The position numbers and the translations under genes are program-made. The notes beneath the pieces are model-generated. The model was given only the letters and a program-made list of their open reading frames with translations, ran no database searches and was not told where the DNA came from. Below, piece by piece: positions 8,953-17,827 of a stretch of DNA of 64,000 bases. The number at the start of each line of letters is the position of its first letter. Position 1 is the first letter of the stretch. The stretch lies in the NCBI GenBank assembly GCA_900111435.1, contig FOIY01000001.1, positions 62,001-126,000 on the forward strand. Direction: 5' to 3'. This DNA comes from Ruminococcaceae bacterium KH2T8 (GTDB lineage Bacteria; Bacillota; Clostridia; Saccharofermentanales; Saccharofermentanaceae).

Positions 8953-9480
8953 TCAATCATCATACGGCATTCCCTTCAACAATTTAAAATTGTATTTGTT
9001 GTAAGCTATGAGAGATTCGAAAAACGCATTAAAGTCGTTATGACGTTCAACTTCTTCTCCTGCAACCCATAATACCTGACCGTAAAACTCACTTACTCTG
9101 TCAAGAACGATCAAATAAAGATCATAAGAATACTCGGTCCCGCCTATTGGCAACAAACATGTTTTGTCACCTACGTCATGGATATTATCTATACAATCAT
9201 TCAGGCACTGAATATATCTGTTATCTTTAGACAAAGACAATTCTTCTAAACTGAACAAATCCTTATCCTGGAACACATTATGCCAACCATTCGCTGCAAG
9301 CAGAAATTCTTTGTAGGCATCAGGCAATACTAATCCGTTTTGTTCCTCCCAACTTGAAACTGCTTCGTTGGTAGCTTTGACTCGCGGCAAACTATACTCC
9401 CACAGTTTGTCTTTATCCGCGGCTCGGATTTTCTCTCTTACAATATACAAATATCCTATTAGGTCTTTGATACTATTCAT
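8953..9480 (-). CDS. SMI1/KNR4 (SUKH) family immunity protein
   Basis: 175 residues from the ATG at 9480, which overlaps the TGA of the upstream ankyrin gene (ATGA), indicating translational coupling; a TTG start 12 nt earlier is possible. SUKH core: ATNEAVSSWEEQNGLVLP then DAYKEFLLAANGW, a central LLPIGG with an acidic loop, and a C-terminal FNAFFESLIAY helix. Likely immunity protein to a nuclease toxin. Confidence 0.85.
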   Translation of the reverse strand: MNSIKDLIGYLYIVREKIRAADKDKLWEYSLPRVKATNEAVSSWEEQNGLVLPDAYKEFLLAANGWHNVFQDKDLFSLEELSLSKDNRYIQCLNDCIDNIHDVGDKTCLLPIGGTEYSYDLYLIVLDRVSEFYGQVLWVAGEEVERHNDFNAFFESLIAYNKYNFKLLKGMPYDD

Positions 9481-9890
9481 AATTCTACCCAAGAATCCAT
9501 TATCTCTTTATATTCGACTCCCGGGAATTGTTCAATTGAAGCTTTAAGAGTCTTCCCTTTAATCACCTGATTCAGGTCCAAACCATATGAAAGCATTAAC
9601 TTCAGAATCTCAGGATTTTTCTCACTTTTACATCCAATCGCACTAATAATCGCCGGCCAACCATTAAAATTAGGCAAATTAGGATCAGCTCCTAACTCTA
9701 GTAGTATTCTAATAATGTCCATATTATGCTCTGAGCAAGCAAAGTGAAGATAAGAATACCCTTGATCATTAATACGGTTAGGATCATCGATTTTTTTCAC
9801 TTCTTCTAGTACTTCTTCCTGAGACATTAAAGTAATTTCAGGATGATAAATATGCGAAATCAAAAAGAACATATCCATATTGTTATCCAT
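9477..9890 (-). CDS. Ankyrin-repeat putative immunity protein
   Basis: 137 residues with two ankyrin repeats: QGYSYLHFACSEHNMDIIR with LLELGADPN, then a second unit ending LKLMLSYGLDLN. GGAGG is 8 nt before the ATG. Small ankyrin proteins are frequent immunity factors in polymorphic-toxin loci. It is coupled to the downstream SUKH gene and begins just after the frameshifted tail of the upstream gene. Confidence 0.75.
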   Translation of the reverse strand: MDNNMDMFFLISHIYHPEITLMSQEEVLEEVKKIDDPNRINDQGYSYLHFACSEHNMDIIRILLELGADPNLPNFNGWPAIISAIGCKSEKNPEILKLMLSYGLDLNQVIKGKTLKASIEQFPGVEYKEIMDSWVEL

Positions 9891-9893
9891 CGA

Positions 9894-10251
9894 TCAACCC
9901 TCCGCGTATATAAATGCTTCGAAAAACGCCTCAACTGAATCAAAAGCAGGTAACAGGATCACCATCGATTTCCCAAGATTCAAAAGGAGGGGTTACCGAA
10001 TACGAAGCGTCAAAATAGCTTCTTACATATTGTGCCGCTCGCAATTCAGCATATTTATAATTCTGAACTCCTGTATCATCATATTCTAGATTGTTCAGAA
10101 ATATAACATAAGCCTGCTCTGCTAAGGAACTCTCATCTTTAAGGAGGCTGGTATAATCAATATCCTTAAGCAGATCAGCACCTATTGTGCCGTGTGCAAA
10201 CCAATAGGAAAACTGACGAACTGCTCCCTTTACATATTTGTTGACTTTCAT
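9894..10251 (-). CDS. Putative immunity protein with a frameshifted C-terminus
   Basis: The first ATG with a ribosome-binding site (GAGG, 7 nt) is at 10251; the frame stops at 9940 after ...DGDPVTCF. Removing one T from the TTTT run before that TGA would continue the protein as FDSVEAFFEAFIYAEG to a TGA at 9894-9896, giving a normal-looking C-terminal helix. Conserved-looking core: VRQFSYWFAHGTIGADLL. This is a 1-nt frameshift in a homopolymer: true decay, phase variation or a sequencing error. Family not firmly recognised. Confidence 0.6.
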
Positions 10252-10261
10252 AAATACATCC

Positions 10262-10696
10262 TCACAAAATTCTATCTTCAAGTTTTAATTCCAAGATCTC
10301 ATTTGGCTTGATCTTTGGAACATGAGGCTTAATTATCTTAACTTCTTTTCTATCAGGTTGGACAGAAGAAAGTTTTTCCTTTAGTTCCACTAGAGCACTT
10401 TTTCGTCTCTCGAATTCAGACCCATGCCACCTGGTGCTTTCCATATCATGAGCTATCATTTCAAGCGCTTTTTGTCTAACTTCTTCCGTGAGCCTTCCGT
10501 AATCAAACATAACCGAAGCAAGAGACAACCAGCTATCAATAGAATCTTCAGGCTCAGAAAAACATTCAGAACAAGATGAATAAACAATACTCAATGTCTC
10601 TTCAGCTGAAGCGCCCTTTTTAAGATTATTGATGTAATTCTCTTTAATCTCCTGAGATACATCGTTATCAAAAATACGTGTTCCCCAGCTGCCCAT
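10262..10696 (-). CDS. DUF4259-like protein, putative immunity protein
   Basis: 144 residues starting MGSWGTRIFDND, a paralogue of 5946-6302 with the shared SIDSWLSLASVMFDYGRLT segment. The C-terminal tail is longer, basic then acidic. GGAG is 6 nt upstream of the ATG. The downstream gene starts 10 nt after its stop, with GAGG overlapping this stop. Confidence 0.7.
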   Translation of the reverse strand: MGSWGTRIFDNDVSQEIKENYINNLKKGASAEETLSIVYSSCSECFSEPEDSIDSWLSLASVMFDYGRLTEEVRQKALEMIAHDMESTRWHGSEFERRKSALVELKEKLSSVQPDRKEVKIIKPHVPKIKPNEILELKLEDRIL

Positions 10697-10707
10697 CTTA
10701 ATCTCCG

Positions 10708-11155
10708 TTACTCATTCCTATTCTTCCATTTAGCATAGCAGGCGTCGATCATCGGTTCAATGCTCCCAAGAGAACTCAGATACCCAAAGAGGTTCATCGA
10801 GCATATCCAAAAAGGCATCGTAATCATCATAATAGGTTGATTCATATGTCTCGATCACAAACTCCCGCATTGATGACGCTATATCTTCAGTCAGCAATTT
10901 ACCGTCCATTGTATTGATCAAAAGATCTGTCGGCGTCAATTCTCTGTTCTTAACAGCTATAATCTCTGATCCAGGTACCAGATCAGACATTCCATCATGT
11001 TCTACAAGCCAGGCTATGTAGTAAGCGATATGTGTTCCGGCTAATCTATATACTTTTTCAGCATTATTACGCAGCCCGGGATTAGCCTTCATTGCTGAAT
11101 CATAATGCCACTCTGCATCATCAATTATCTTGCTTGCATTATATTCATTTTTCAT
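10708..11155 (-). CDS. DUF7832-like putative immunity protein, frameshifted near the 3' end
   Basis: IDDAEWHYDSA near the N-terminus and AGTHIAYYIAWLVEHDG resemble DUF7832-type proteins. The open frame ends at 10757 (...EPLWVSEFSWEH), but the +1 frame continues as SSLGSIEPMIDACYAKWKN to a TAA at 10708, which looks like the natural C-terminus (Ile-Asp-x-x-Tyr-x-x-Trp-Lys). The intact gene would therefore span 10708-11155; as read, it is frameshifted. ATG 11155 is chosen over GTG 11161 because GGGAG lies 7 nt before it. First gene of the island. Confidence 0.6.
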
Positions 11156-11193
11156 TTTCACACTCCCAAGGTATATTCTATTTTTTCTCAGAG

Positions 11194-11243
11194 TTTTACT
11201 GTCGTTTACTGTTTCTGAGATTTTTTACTGTCGTATACTGTTT
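11194..11243. repeat. Four TACTGT words in two direct 21-bp repeats upstream of the immunity island
   Basis: TTTTACTGTCG followed by TTTACTGTTT (11194-11214) recurs almost exactly at 11223-11243 (one substitution), 29 bp apart. Each copy holds two TACTGT words 10 bp apart. Located between the holA 3' end and the first immunity gene, so it is a candidate operator. Confidence 0.5.
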
Positions 11244-11256
11244 GCGACAAGTATCT

Positions 11257-11343
11257 TTATGCGGTATACGGCATGATCTTATCGTAATCAGCCTTCTCGT
11301 CTTCCTTGAGAATCCTGATGTCGATATCATTTACCGCACGCAA
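11257..11343 (-). pseudogene. Possible N-terminal remnant of an acetyltransferase-like gene
   Basis: A 28-codon ORF with TTG start overlaps the end of holA and reads IRILKEDEKADYDKIMPYTA then TAA. Composition and codon use match the surrounding genes, and the opening resembles GNAT N-termini. No continuation was found beyond the stop. Weak call. Confidence 0.25.
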
Positions 11344-12352
11344 GGACGATAAAGCTCTCGAGGCTCTTTCTGTCGTCTAAGTTGCCGTGCTTGATCTCAT
11401 TATCTTCCTTGACGCACTCGTGGAAGAGCATGAGGAGAGTATTCATCTGAAATCTCGATGCCTGAGCGAGGAGCTTTCCTGCTACGAAAGGCTGAACTTT
11501 GAGCCTGGATGCGATCTTACCGGAATCACCTAAGTCCTTGGCGCAGATAAGCTGCTTTAAGTGCCTTAAGAGCATAAAGCGGATCCTCTGCGTGGGTTCC
11601 TTCATCATGATGAGGTTATTAAGGATCCCGAGTGCCTTGGCAGCATCTCCCTGTCCTACCGCATCAGTGATATTAAATACGGATCCGCCGATATCGGGAG
11701 GACATATCATCTCGACAAGTTCCATGTCAACCTTATTGACCTTCTCACCCTGACAATAAAGTAGGATCTTATTAGTCTCCGACGATATCTTTCGCATAGA
11801 GGAGTCACAGCGGCTCACGACACTTAATGCAGCAGGCATATCTATGGTGATCCCTGCCTTACCGAGTACGCCTGCTATCCACTTGCAGGACTTATCGTCC
11901 TCGAGATAGTTGAGCTCGGCGATGGCGCCGTACTTCTTGAAGGCATTCATGAGCGATTTCTTTCGCTTATCGACCTTGTCGGTCATGAAGATCAGGATCG
12001 AACTGTCGGGCACTTCGGATAAGAGCTTTATGACGCCGTCAGTATCGGAAGGCATATCGAAATTTGTAACGAATACGAGGCGCTTGGTGCTCATCCACGG
12101 GGGAAGCTCAAGGTTCTCGCGTATCTTCTCGATATCGAATTCCTTGCGCCCGAAGTCAAGTTTTACGCAGTCCATGGTCTCCGCGCCCTCACCTAAGTAC
12201 TTTTTCTTGATGATATCGGCTTCCTTCTCGATGAAGAAATCCTCTTCGCCGAAGATAAGGAATACGCGGATATTACCGTCGTCGTTCTTAATGAGGTCGC
12301 TCAAGCCCTTGGAATCAAGGTATTCGGATGTCTTTTCCTTACGATATGCCAT
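11327..12352 (-). CDS. holA: DNA polymerase III delta subunit
   Basis: 341 residues, the usual length for the clamp-loader delta subunit, which opens the beta clamp during replication. Visible: VFLIFGEEDFFIEKE near residue 30 (the degenerate nucleotide-site motif of HolA), SSILIFMTDKVDKRKKSLMNA, and a C-terminal helical domain with RIRFMLLRHLKQLICAK. The ATG follows GGAGAG. Housekeeping gene separating the immunity island from the lipoprotein array. Confidence 0.92.
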   Translation of the reverse strand: MAYRKEKTSEYLDSKGLSDLIKNDDGNIRVFLIFGEEDFFIEKEADIIKKKYLGEGAETMDCVKLDFGRKEFDIEKIRENLELPPWMSTKRLVFVTNFDMPSDTDGVIKLLSEVPDSSILIFMTDKVDKRKKSLMNAFKKYGAIAELNYLEDDKSCKWIAGVLGKAGITIDMPAALSVVSRCDSSMRKISSETNKILLYCQGEKVNKVDMELVEMICPPDIGGSVFNITDAVGQGDAAKALGILNNLIMMKEPTQRIRFMLLRHLKQLICAKDLGDSGKIASRLKVQPFVAGKLLAQASRFQMNTLLMLFHECVKEDNEIKHGNLDDRKSLESFIVLACGK

Positions 12353-12396
12353 TCAGCTCTCCATATGTTTCATTACTACAAGAGATTATAGCATTA

Positions 12397-13812
12397 TCAG
12401 GGAATAGATATACTGTTTAATGTCTCATTCATCGTATCGGCATCGTGTGAATAAGTAACCATCGTGTAGCATGTGTCGCTATCACCGATATATCCCATTG
12501 CACAATAAACCTGACGGCCATCTACGGTACTCTCCGAGATATAGAAAGTAAATGTTCTGTCGCCTACGGTCACATCCTGAGTGTAGGTCTCGGTTGTATA
12601 TCCCTGACTTTCCATACTCTCTGCTATCATATCCGTTGCCGCCTGAAGATCCGCCTGATCGTCAGCCGAATCAAAGGTCTTACCGTAATTTGTGTAGATA
12701 TAGTTAGCTGTACCGGTCAGACTGTTATATGCAAATACAACGAGATTTCTCTGGATAGAATAATTGCCGTCCAGGATGGTGAACAGATAAGGATCGCTCT
12801 CATCTCTGAAAGAAAAGCCGGCAGGAAGCGTTACCGTAAGATCAGTATCCGGAAGCTGATACGAATCCCCGTCAGGGCACACGAAGTCTTCTCCGAGATA
12901 CAGATTGCCTGAATTGGGAGATTCGGGAGTCGGCGTAGGCGTTACTTCCGTATGAGTTACCGTTACGCTTGCAGACGCAAGTAGCGTTCCGTCAGCAGTA
13001 TAGACAGTAACCGTATATTCACCGTCGTCGATATAAAAACTCATCTCATAGTAATCAACGATGATCTTGCCATCAAGCGGCTCCATTTCCGAAGAAGTAT
13101 AGTAAGTCGTGCCGTCCGTTGAGATCTCATAGTAGTATTCCCAGTTAAGTGCCAGACCTTCTTCCGAGATCGGGATCTCACAGCTGATAATGTGAGTATC
13201 GCAATATTCGTTGGTCGCTGCAGAATAGCTATCGCCCAGGAATGTGAGCTCTCCGAGATATTCCGTCCGAGGAAGTGCGAAATTAAACTCCTCTTCAGCA
13301 TAAGGAAAGAGCTTTTCGATCTCGTCTATATTGGTGCAGACGGGACTTCCGCCATCGTTTTCGAACTCAAAAGTGATCTTAACTTCGACTGTATCGTCGC
13401 AGTCATCTATGAGTGCCTCAAAGGACTCTATACCTTCGAACAGCTCAACATCATCGAGGGCTTCTTCGTAATCCACATAAGTAAATACGACATCTATACT
13501 TCCCTCTTTGCCAATGAAGTCGCCTTCGAAGCTGTCCTCATCTACTTCATAAGTAAGTGTAGACGCGATCTTCTCCAGTGCTTCGTTATTCTCTTCGCCC
13601 GCATCGCTCGAAAGTTCCATCAGGGATTCGAGGTCTTCGTCACCTTCGGATGCCATCTTCTCTATCTTCTTATAGTTCCTGGCAACGATATTCTTGCCGA
13701 GTTCATCAGCTGCGTCGAGTACATTGCCCTCGAACTTCTTAGAGCACGAGCAAACGGAAAGCGCCATTGAAGCGCAAAGCGTAGCTGCGATGAGTTTCTT
13801 TGTTCTTTTCAT
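12397..13812 (-). CDS. Tandem paralogous lipoprotein 4 (DUF5105-like N-domain)
   Basis: 471 residues. Signal peptide with lipobox VCSC (lipidated Cys23). N-terminal region (about 30-290) with the family signature YEVDEDSFEGDF, GKEGSIDVVFTYVDY and an Ig-like segment; linker TPTPTPESP near 295; C-terminal domain (about 310-471). Last of four adjacent paralogues on this strand. Probably membrane-anchored on the outer face. Function unknown. AAGGGGG ribosome-binding site. Confidence 0.85.
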   Translation of the reverse strand: MKRTKKLIAATLCASMALSVCSCSKKFEGNVLDAADELGKNIVARNYKKIEKMASEGDEDLESLMELSSDAGEENNEALEKIASTLTYEVDEDSFEGDFIGKEGSIDVVFTYVDYEEALDDVELFEGIESFEALIDDCDDTVEVKITFEFENDGGSPVCTNIDEIEKLFPYAEEEFNFALPRTEYLGELTFLGDSYSAATNEYCDTHIISCEIPISEEGLALNWEYYYEISTDGTTYYTSSEMEPLDGKIIVDYYEMSFYIDDGEYTVTVYTADGTLLASASVTVTHTEVTPTPTPESPNSGNLYLGEDFVCPDGDSYQLPDTDLTVTLPAGFSFRDESDPYLFTILDGNYSIQRNLVVFAYNSLTGTANYIYTNYGKTFDSADDQADLQAATDMIAESMESQGYTTETYTQDVTVGDRTFTFYISESTVDGRQVYCAMGYIGDSDTCYTMVTYSHDADTMNETLNSISIP

Positions 13813-13836
13813 AACATCCCCCTTAGATCTCTGACA

Positions 13837-15252
13837 TCAACCGATCGTCATTCCTGCAAAATAATTCTCGGAAACAGGTTCGTCCAGAGAACCGATGATC
13901 AGCATATATGCCGTATCCGAATCTCCTATAGAACCGAACTGGTAATAATATACGTTTCCTTCGGGCTCCTCGACTCTCAAGATATTCATCGTAAAAGTAC
14001 GATCCCCGACAGTAAAATCCTGTGAAGAACGCTCGACCGTATCACCTTCGCCTAAATATCTCGATTCCTGATTTGATACTGCATAATCGATCGACGATAA
14101 GATACTGTCGCTGTCATAACCTACTCCATCGAAATGAACACACATTACATATTCGGTCTCATCAGGATCACAGGCTAGGAAACAGATACCTTCCTCAAGG
14201 CTGCTTCCGGCAATGAGGCTGGCATACTCAGGCGTATCTGAATCATAGCACATGACATTATCGGGAAGATCCATGGTGATATCCGTCTCAGGAAGCGCTG
14301 CTATACCGTCCTCGGGACACATAAAGTACGGACCGGGATTGGGAGTTTCGTCTGAGTAATCAGGAGCCAAAGTCGGCGTCGGAGAAGGTGTCGGTTCCGT
14401 TTTGGTAACAGTTACCGATTCCATACCGAGAAGGACACCCGAATCGGTAAAGAACGAGATCGTATAAAGGCCGCTTTCGAGGTTCTCATCCTCCTGATAC
14501 AGAGCAACCAGCGGCTCGCCTGCCGAAGCAGTCATCCTGTCGGAAACATAGATCTCAACATAATCAAGATTTACCTTGAAATAATATGTCCAATCCATCC
14601 TCTGTCCGTCGCCCTCGATCTCGAGTTCACACAGTATGGAACTGACATCCCTATAGCCGTTGCCGTCATTAAGATCATTAAAGCTGACACCGCCGGCATA
14701 ATCCTCGGGATATAACGCGAAATTGAATTCCTCATCCGCATAAGGAAACAGCTTTGATATCTCATCGATATTAGTGCAGAAGCAGTCACCCGTATCGTCA
14801 ATGAAATCTAAAGTCAATGTGACTTCGACCGTATCGTCACAGTCTTCTATCGCCTCGGTAAATGCATCCACATCCACAAAGAATCCGTCATCGGTTACAG
14901 ACTCATAGTCGACATAAGTAAATACGATGTCGATACTTCCCTCTTTACCCATGAAGTCGCCTTCAAAGCTCTCTTCATCTACTTCGTATGAGAGCGTAGA
15001 GGCAATGATCTGACGGGCCTCCTGCTGCTTATCTTCAGGAGTATCAGTCAACATCGAAAAGATATCCTCGATATCGTCGTCACCGTCTTCTGTCATCTTT
15101 TCGAGCTTATTGTAGTTCCTGTCGACAATATATCCGCCGAGCTTATCGGCAGCATCTATAACATTATTCTCGAATTTCTTTGAGCAGGAGCACGTAGAAA
15201 GCGCCATCGAGGCACAAAGTGCAGTCGCTATAAGTCTTTTCGTCCTGTTCAT
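13837..15252 (-). CDS. Tandem paralogous lipoprotein 3
   Basis: 471 residues with lipobox TCSC and the same layout as its neighbours: YEVDEESFEGDFMGKEGSID at about 88, the IDEISKLFPYADEEFNFAL segment, an EPTPSPTPTLAP linker near 292, and a C-terminal domain ending in a VGDRTFTMN strand. Divergence is moderate, so the duplication is not recent. Surface-exposed, function unknown. Confidence 0.85.
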   Translation of the reverse strand: MNRTKRLIATALCASMALSTCSCSKKFENNVIDAADKLGGYIVDRNYNKLEKMTEDGDDDIEDIFSMLTDTPEDKQQEARQIIASTLSYEVDEESFEGDFMGKEGSIDIVFTYVDYESVTDDGFFVDVDAFTEAIEDCDDTVEVTLTLDFIDDTGDCFCTNIDEISKLFPYADEEFNFALYPEDYAGGVSFNDLNDGNGYRDVSSILCELEIEGDGQRMDWTYYFKVNLDYVEIYVSDRMTASAGEPLVALYQEDENLESGLYTISFFTDSGVLLGMESVTVTKTEPTPSPTPTLAPDYSDETPNPGPYFMCPEDGIAALPETDITMDLPDNVMCYDSDTPEYASLIAGSSLEEGICFLACDPDETEYVMCVHFDGVGYDSDSILSSIDYAVSNQESRYLGEGDTVERSSQDFTVGDRTFTMNILRVEEPEGNVYYYQFGSIGDSDTAYMLIIGSLDEPVSENYFAGMTIG

Positions 15253-15339
15253 AAATCCACCTCACTATTCATATTCTACCCTATCGACAGTTCGTTCAAA
15301 ACATCTTCTTTCGTGCAGGGTTCGGGAGATACACACACA

Positions 15340-15364
15340 GGAACCGCCGAAAATCGACGGTTCC
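15340..15364. other. Intergenic hairpin
   Basis: GGAACCG (15340-15346) pairs with CGGTTCC (15358-15364) between two lipoprotein genes. It lacks a convincing T-run on the minus strand, so it may be an attenuating or mRNA-stabilising structure rather than a full terminator. Confidence 0.4.
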
Positions 15365-15393
15365 CTCAAAGTATGTTCAGTTTTACTTATAGA

Positions 15394-16833
15394 TCACTCT
15401 GCAACGGAGAGACAATTCATGAGATTATCTCTTGATTCCGCGCTGCTCGAGACAGTGCAGAGCATATAACATGTATCCTCATCACCGATCAAAGTGAAAG
15501 AATAGTAGACATCGATACCATAGACCTGATAGGTCAAGAGTGTACTTGTATATGTACGGCCGCCGACCGTCATCTCGGATGTTTCGAGTGTATATTCGGT
15601 ACCTTCTTCTTCAAGCTGAGCGATCTGTGCATTGATAGCAGCATCGCTGTAGATCTGTCCTACGGACGAATCGTATGCGAAATCACCATACTTGGCAATG
15701 AACACCTGATCAAGGCTATAGGAGTTGCCTGTACAATAGATCACGAGTGTATCTGCAAGACCGCTGTCCACTGCATTCTGGACCTGAGTTGAATCGGGTT
15801 CACAGTAGCTGAGGCCGTCAGGACATGTATAGATAATATCCGTATCAGGGAGCTGAACACTGGTTTCTGAAGGACAGATATACTGGCTTCCGATAGAACC
15901 GTCAGTTGAAGTTCCTGAACCTGAAGCGGGCTCGGGTGTAGGAGAAGGTGTAACAACCGTATTCTCAGCATAGAAATCAGCTGTAGCGATGAGAGTACCG
16001 TCCGATAAAACATAATTCACCGTATATGTTCCGTCAGGGAATGTCGACTGGGAACCCTCATATGTATACGAGAAGACGAGCTCGGTGGGGTTCTCCTCAG
16101 AACAGAGCTCGGTACAGCAGATCTCGCTTCCGTTTGAAGTAACGGAAACACTGTAGTCCCAGATGAGGTTCTGACCGTCCCCTTCGATCGGAAGAGAACA
16201 ATAGATGGTAGTTGCGTCAAGATATGTATTAGTAGAAGCTGTATAGCCTTCACCGGAGAATGTGATCGTTCCTGCATATTCGCTTCTTTCAAGTGCGAAG
16301 TTGAACTCCTCATCCGCATACGGGAAGAGCTTCTCTATATCTCCTACATTCGTACAGATGATGTCGCTTCCGTCCTTTTCGAAATCGAAAGTGATCTTCT
16401 CCTCTACCCTGTCATCGCAATCGTCGAGAAGTGCCGCTACCTGATCGAGATCCTCAAAGAGGTCACATCCGTCGAAAGCAGCCTCGTAATCAACATAACT
16501 GAAAGTTACATCGATGCTGCCCTCTTTTCCCATGAAATCGCCTTCGAAGCTGTCTTCGTCGACTTCATACTCAAGAGTATCGGCGATGAGCTCTCTGACC
16601 GTGTTCTGCTCCTCACCCGAATCGGTCGAGAGCGAAAGGATAGCCTCGAGATCCTCATCTTCCTTCTCATCTGAGAACTTCATGATCTTCTTATAATCTC
16701 TGGCAACGATGTTCTTACCGAGTGTATCGGCAAGATCTGCGACATCGCCGCCAAACTGCTTCGAGCACGAACATGTGCCGAGCGCGATCGTAGCGCAAAG
16801 TGTTACGGATAAAGCTTTCTTAAAGTTTTCCAT
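15394..16833 (-). CDS. Tandem paralogous lipoprotein 2
   Basis: 479 residues with lipobox TCSC. Contains YEVDEDSFEGDFMGKEGSID, IEKLFPYADEEFNFALE, an Ig-like segment, a PSPTPEPASGSG linker near 297 and a C-terminal domain with MTVGGRTYTSTLL. Same family as the flanking genes. The ATG is preceded by GGGGG at 10-nt spacing. Confidence 0.85.
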   Translation of the reverse strand: MENFKKALSVTLCATIALGTCSCSKQFGGDVADLADTLGKNIVARDYKKIMKFSDEKEDEDLEAILSLSTDSGEEQNTVRELIADTLEYEVDEDSFEGDFMGKEGSIDVTFSYVDYEAAFDGCDLFEDLDQVAALLDDCDDRVEEKITFDFEKDGSDIICTNVGDIEKLFPYADEEFNFALERSEYAGTITFSGEGYTASTNTYLDATTIYCSLPIEGDGQNLIWDYSVSVTSNGSEICCTELCSEENPTELVFSYTYEGSQSTFPDGTYTVNYVLSDGTLIATADFYAENTVVTPSPTPEPASGSGTSTDGSIGSQYICPSETSVQLPDTDIIYTCPDGLSYCEPDSTQVQNAVDSGLADTLVIYCTGNSYSLDQVFIAKYGDFAYDSSVGQIYSDAAINAQIAQLEEEGTEYTLETSEMTVGGRTYTSTLLTYQVYGIDVYYSFTLIGDEDTCYMLCTVSSSAESRDNLMNCLSVAE

Positions 16834-16891
16834 CTTAACTGTCCCCCTGTGTCAATTTCTTACTGCAACATATATGACGCAAAAGGATCGA

Positions 16892-17776
16892 TCAGGTTGC
16901 ATAGACATCAACTTCAAATCCGATTATCGTGACATTATCGGGTTCATAGACCAAAAGCTGGTAGTTTCCGGGCTCAAGTACAGTATCAGACTGATAGACA
17001 ACATGGATCTCGGAAGGAGATTGTTCAGTGATCCAGTCGGAGATATAGATCTGCTCCCAGTCACGGCATACCTTATACTTATATGTCCATGCGAGATTCT
17101 GACCTCTCTCGTTAATAACGATCATCATCTCGAGCGTAGTCGTATTGTAATAGGATTCGTCATCAGCATTATATGCTGCGCCGAGAAGATAAGTTTCATC
17201 AACAAGATCGAAGATACTGTCGATATAAGTGACGTTCAGGTCATCAAAATCGTAGACCTGATCGAGCTCCGTGGCGTTAGTGAGCTTGAGCTCCTCTTCT
17301 TCCGTTTCAAATTCCAGCGTGATATTGATCTTCTTGATGTCATCTACATCATCAAGGGCATTTTCAAATTCCCTGGGACTTACATAATCGATAGCGTCCT
17401 GAATATCCGAATAGTCCGTATATGTGAATTCGACATCGATACTGGCTGTACCCTCCTTGGGGTCGCTGTCGAGACTGTCCTCGTCGATCTCATAGTCGAT
17501 GGTAGCTGCAACTGCCTGCTTAGAAGCAAGAACTCTCGAATCATCGCTGTCAGGATCTTCATTAAGAGGCATGAGCTCACGAAGCTTGCGGTTAGGATGA
17601 GTAGAGACCTCATCTATCGCATCACAGTCAAGCCCTAAGAGAGCATCGCAGATCTCCTCGGTCAGGTCGATAACTGAATCATTAAATTCATCTTCATCTA
17701 TCTTCTTGGCACATGCGCAGAGCTCGAAAGCCATGCAACCCAACATTAATACTGATATAACGGATCTCTTTTTCAT
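16892..17776 (-). CDS. Tandem paralogous lipoprotein 1, short form without the C-terminal domain
   Basis: 294 residues with lipobox LCAC (Cys22). Aligns with the N-terminal half of the next three genes (YEIDEDSLDSDP, ASIDVEFTYTDY, an Ig-like end) but stops just before the Pro-Thr linker, so it lacks the second domain. Either the ancestral single-domain form or a truncation. First gene of the array. Confidence 0.82.
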   Translation of the reverse strand: MKKRSVISVLMLGCMAFELCACAKKIDEDEFNDSVIDLTEEICDALLGLDCDAIDEVSTHPNRKLRELMPLNEDPDSDDSRVLASKQAVAATIDYEIDEDSLDSDPKEGTASIDVEFTYTDYSDIQDAIDYVSPREFENALDDVDDIKKINITLEFETEEEELKLTNATELDQVYDFDDLNVTYIDSIFDLVDETYLLGAAYNADDESYYNTTTLEMMIVINERGQNLAWTYKYKVCRDWEQIYISDWITEQSPSEIHVVYQSDTVLEPGNYQLLVYEPDNVTIIGFEVDVYAT

Positions 17777-17827
17777 AACCAGAATAAACTCCCTATTGGT
17801 TTTACACCCACCGATTATACTATATTT

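Noticed and set aside
8902-8953. 19-codon frame between the SUKH and HEAT-like genes
   Set aside because: Too short and without recognisable features; overlaps the next gene's ribosome-binding region.
16709-17638. 309-codon plus-strand open frame opposite the first lipoprotein
   Set aside because: Antisense to a gene with a signal peptide and clear paralogues; no ribosome-binding site and implausible composition.
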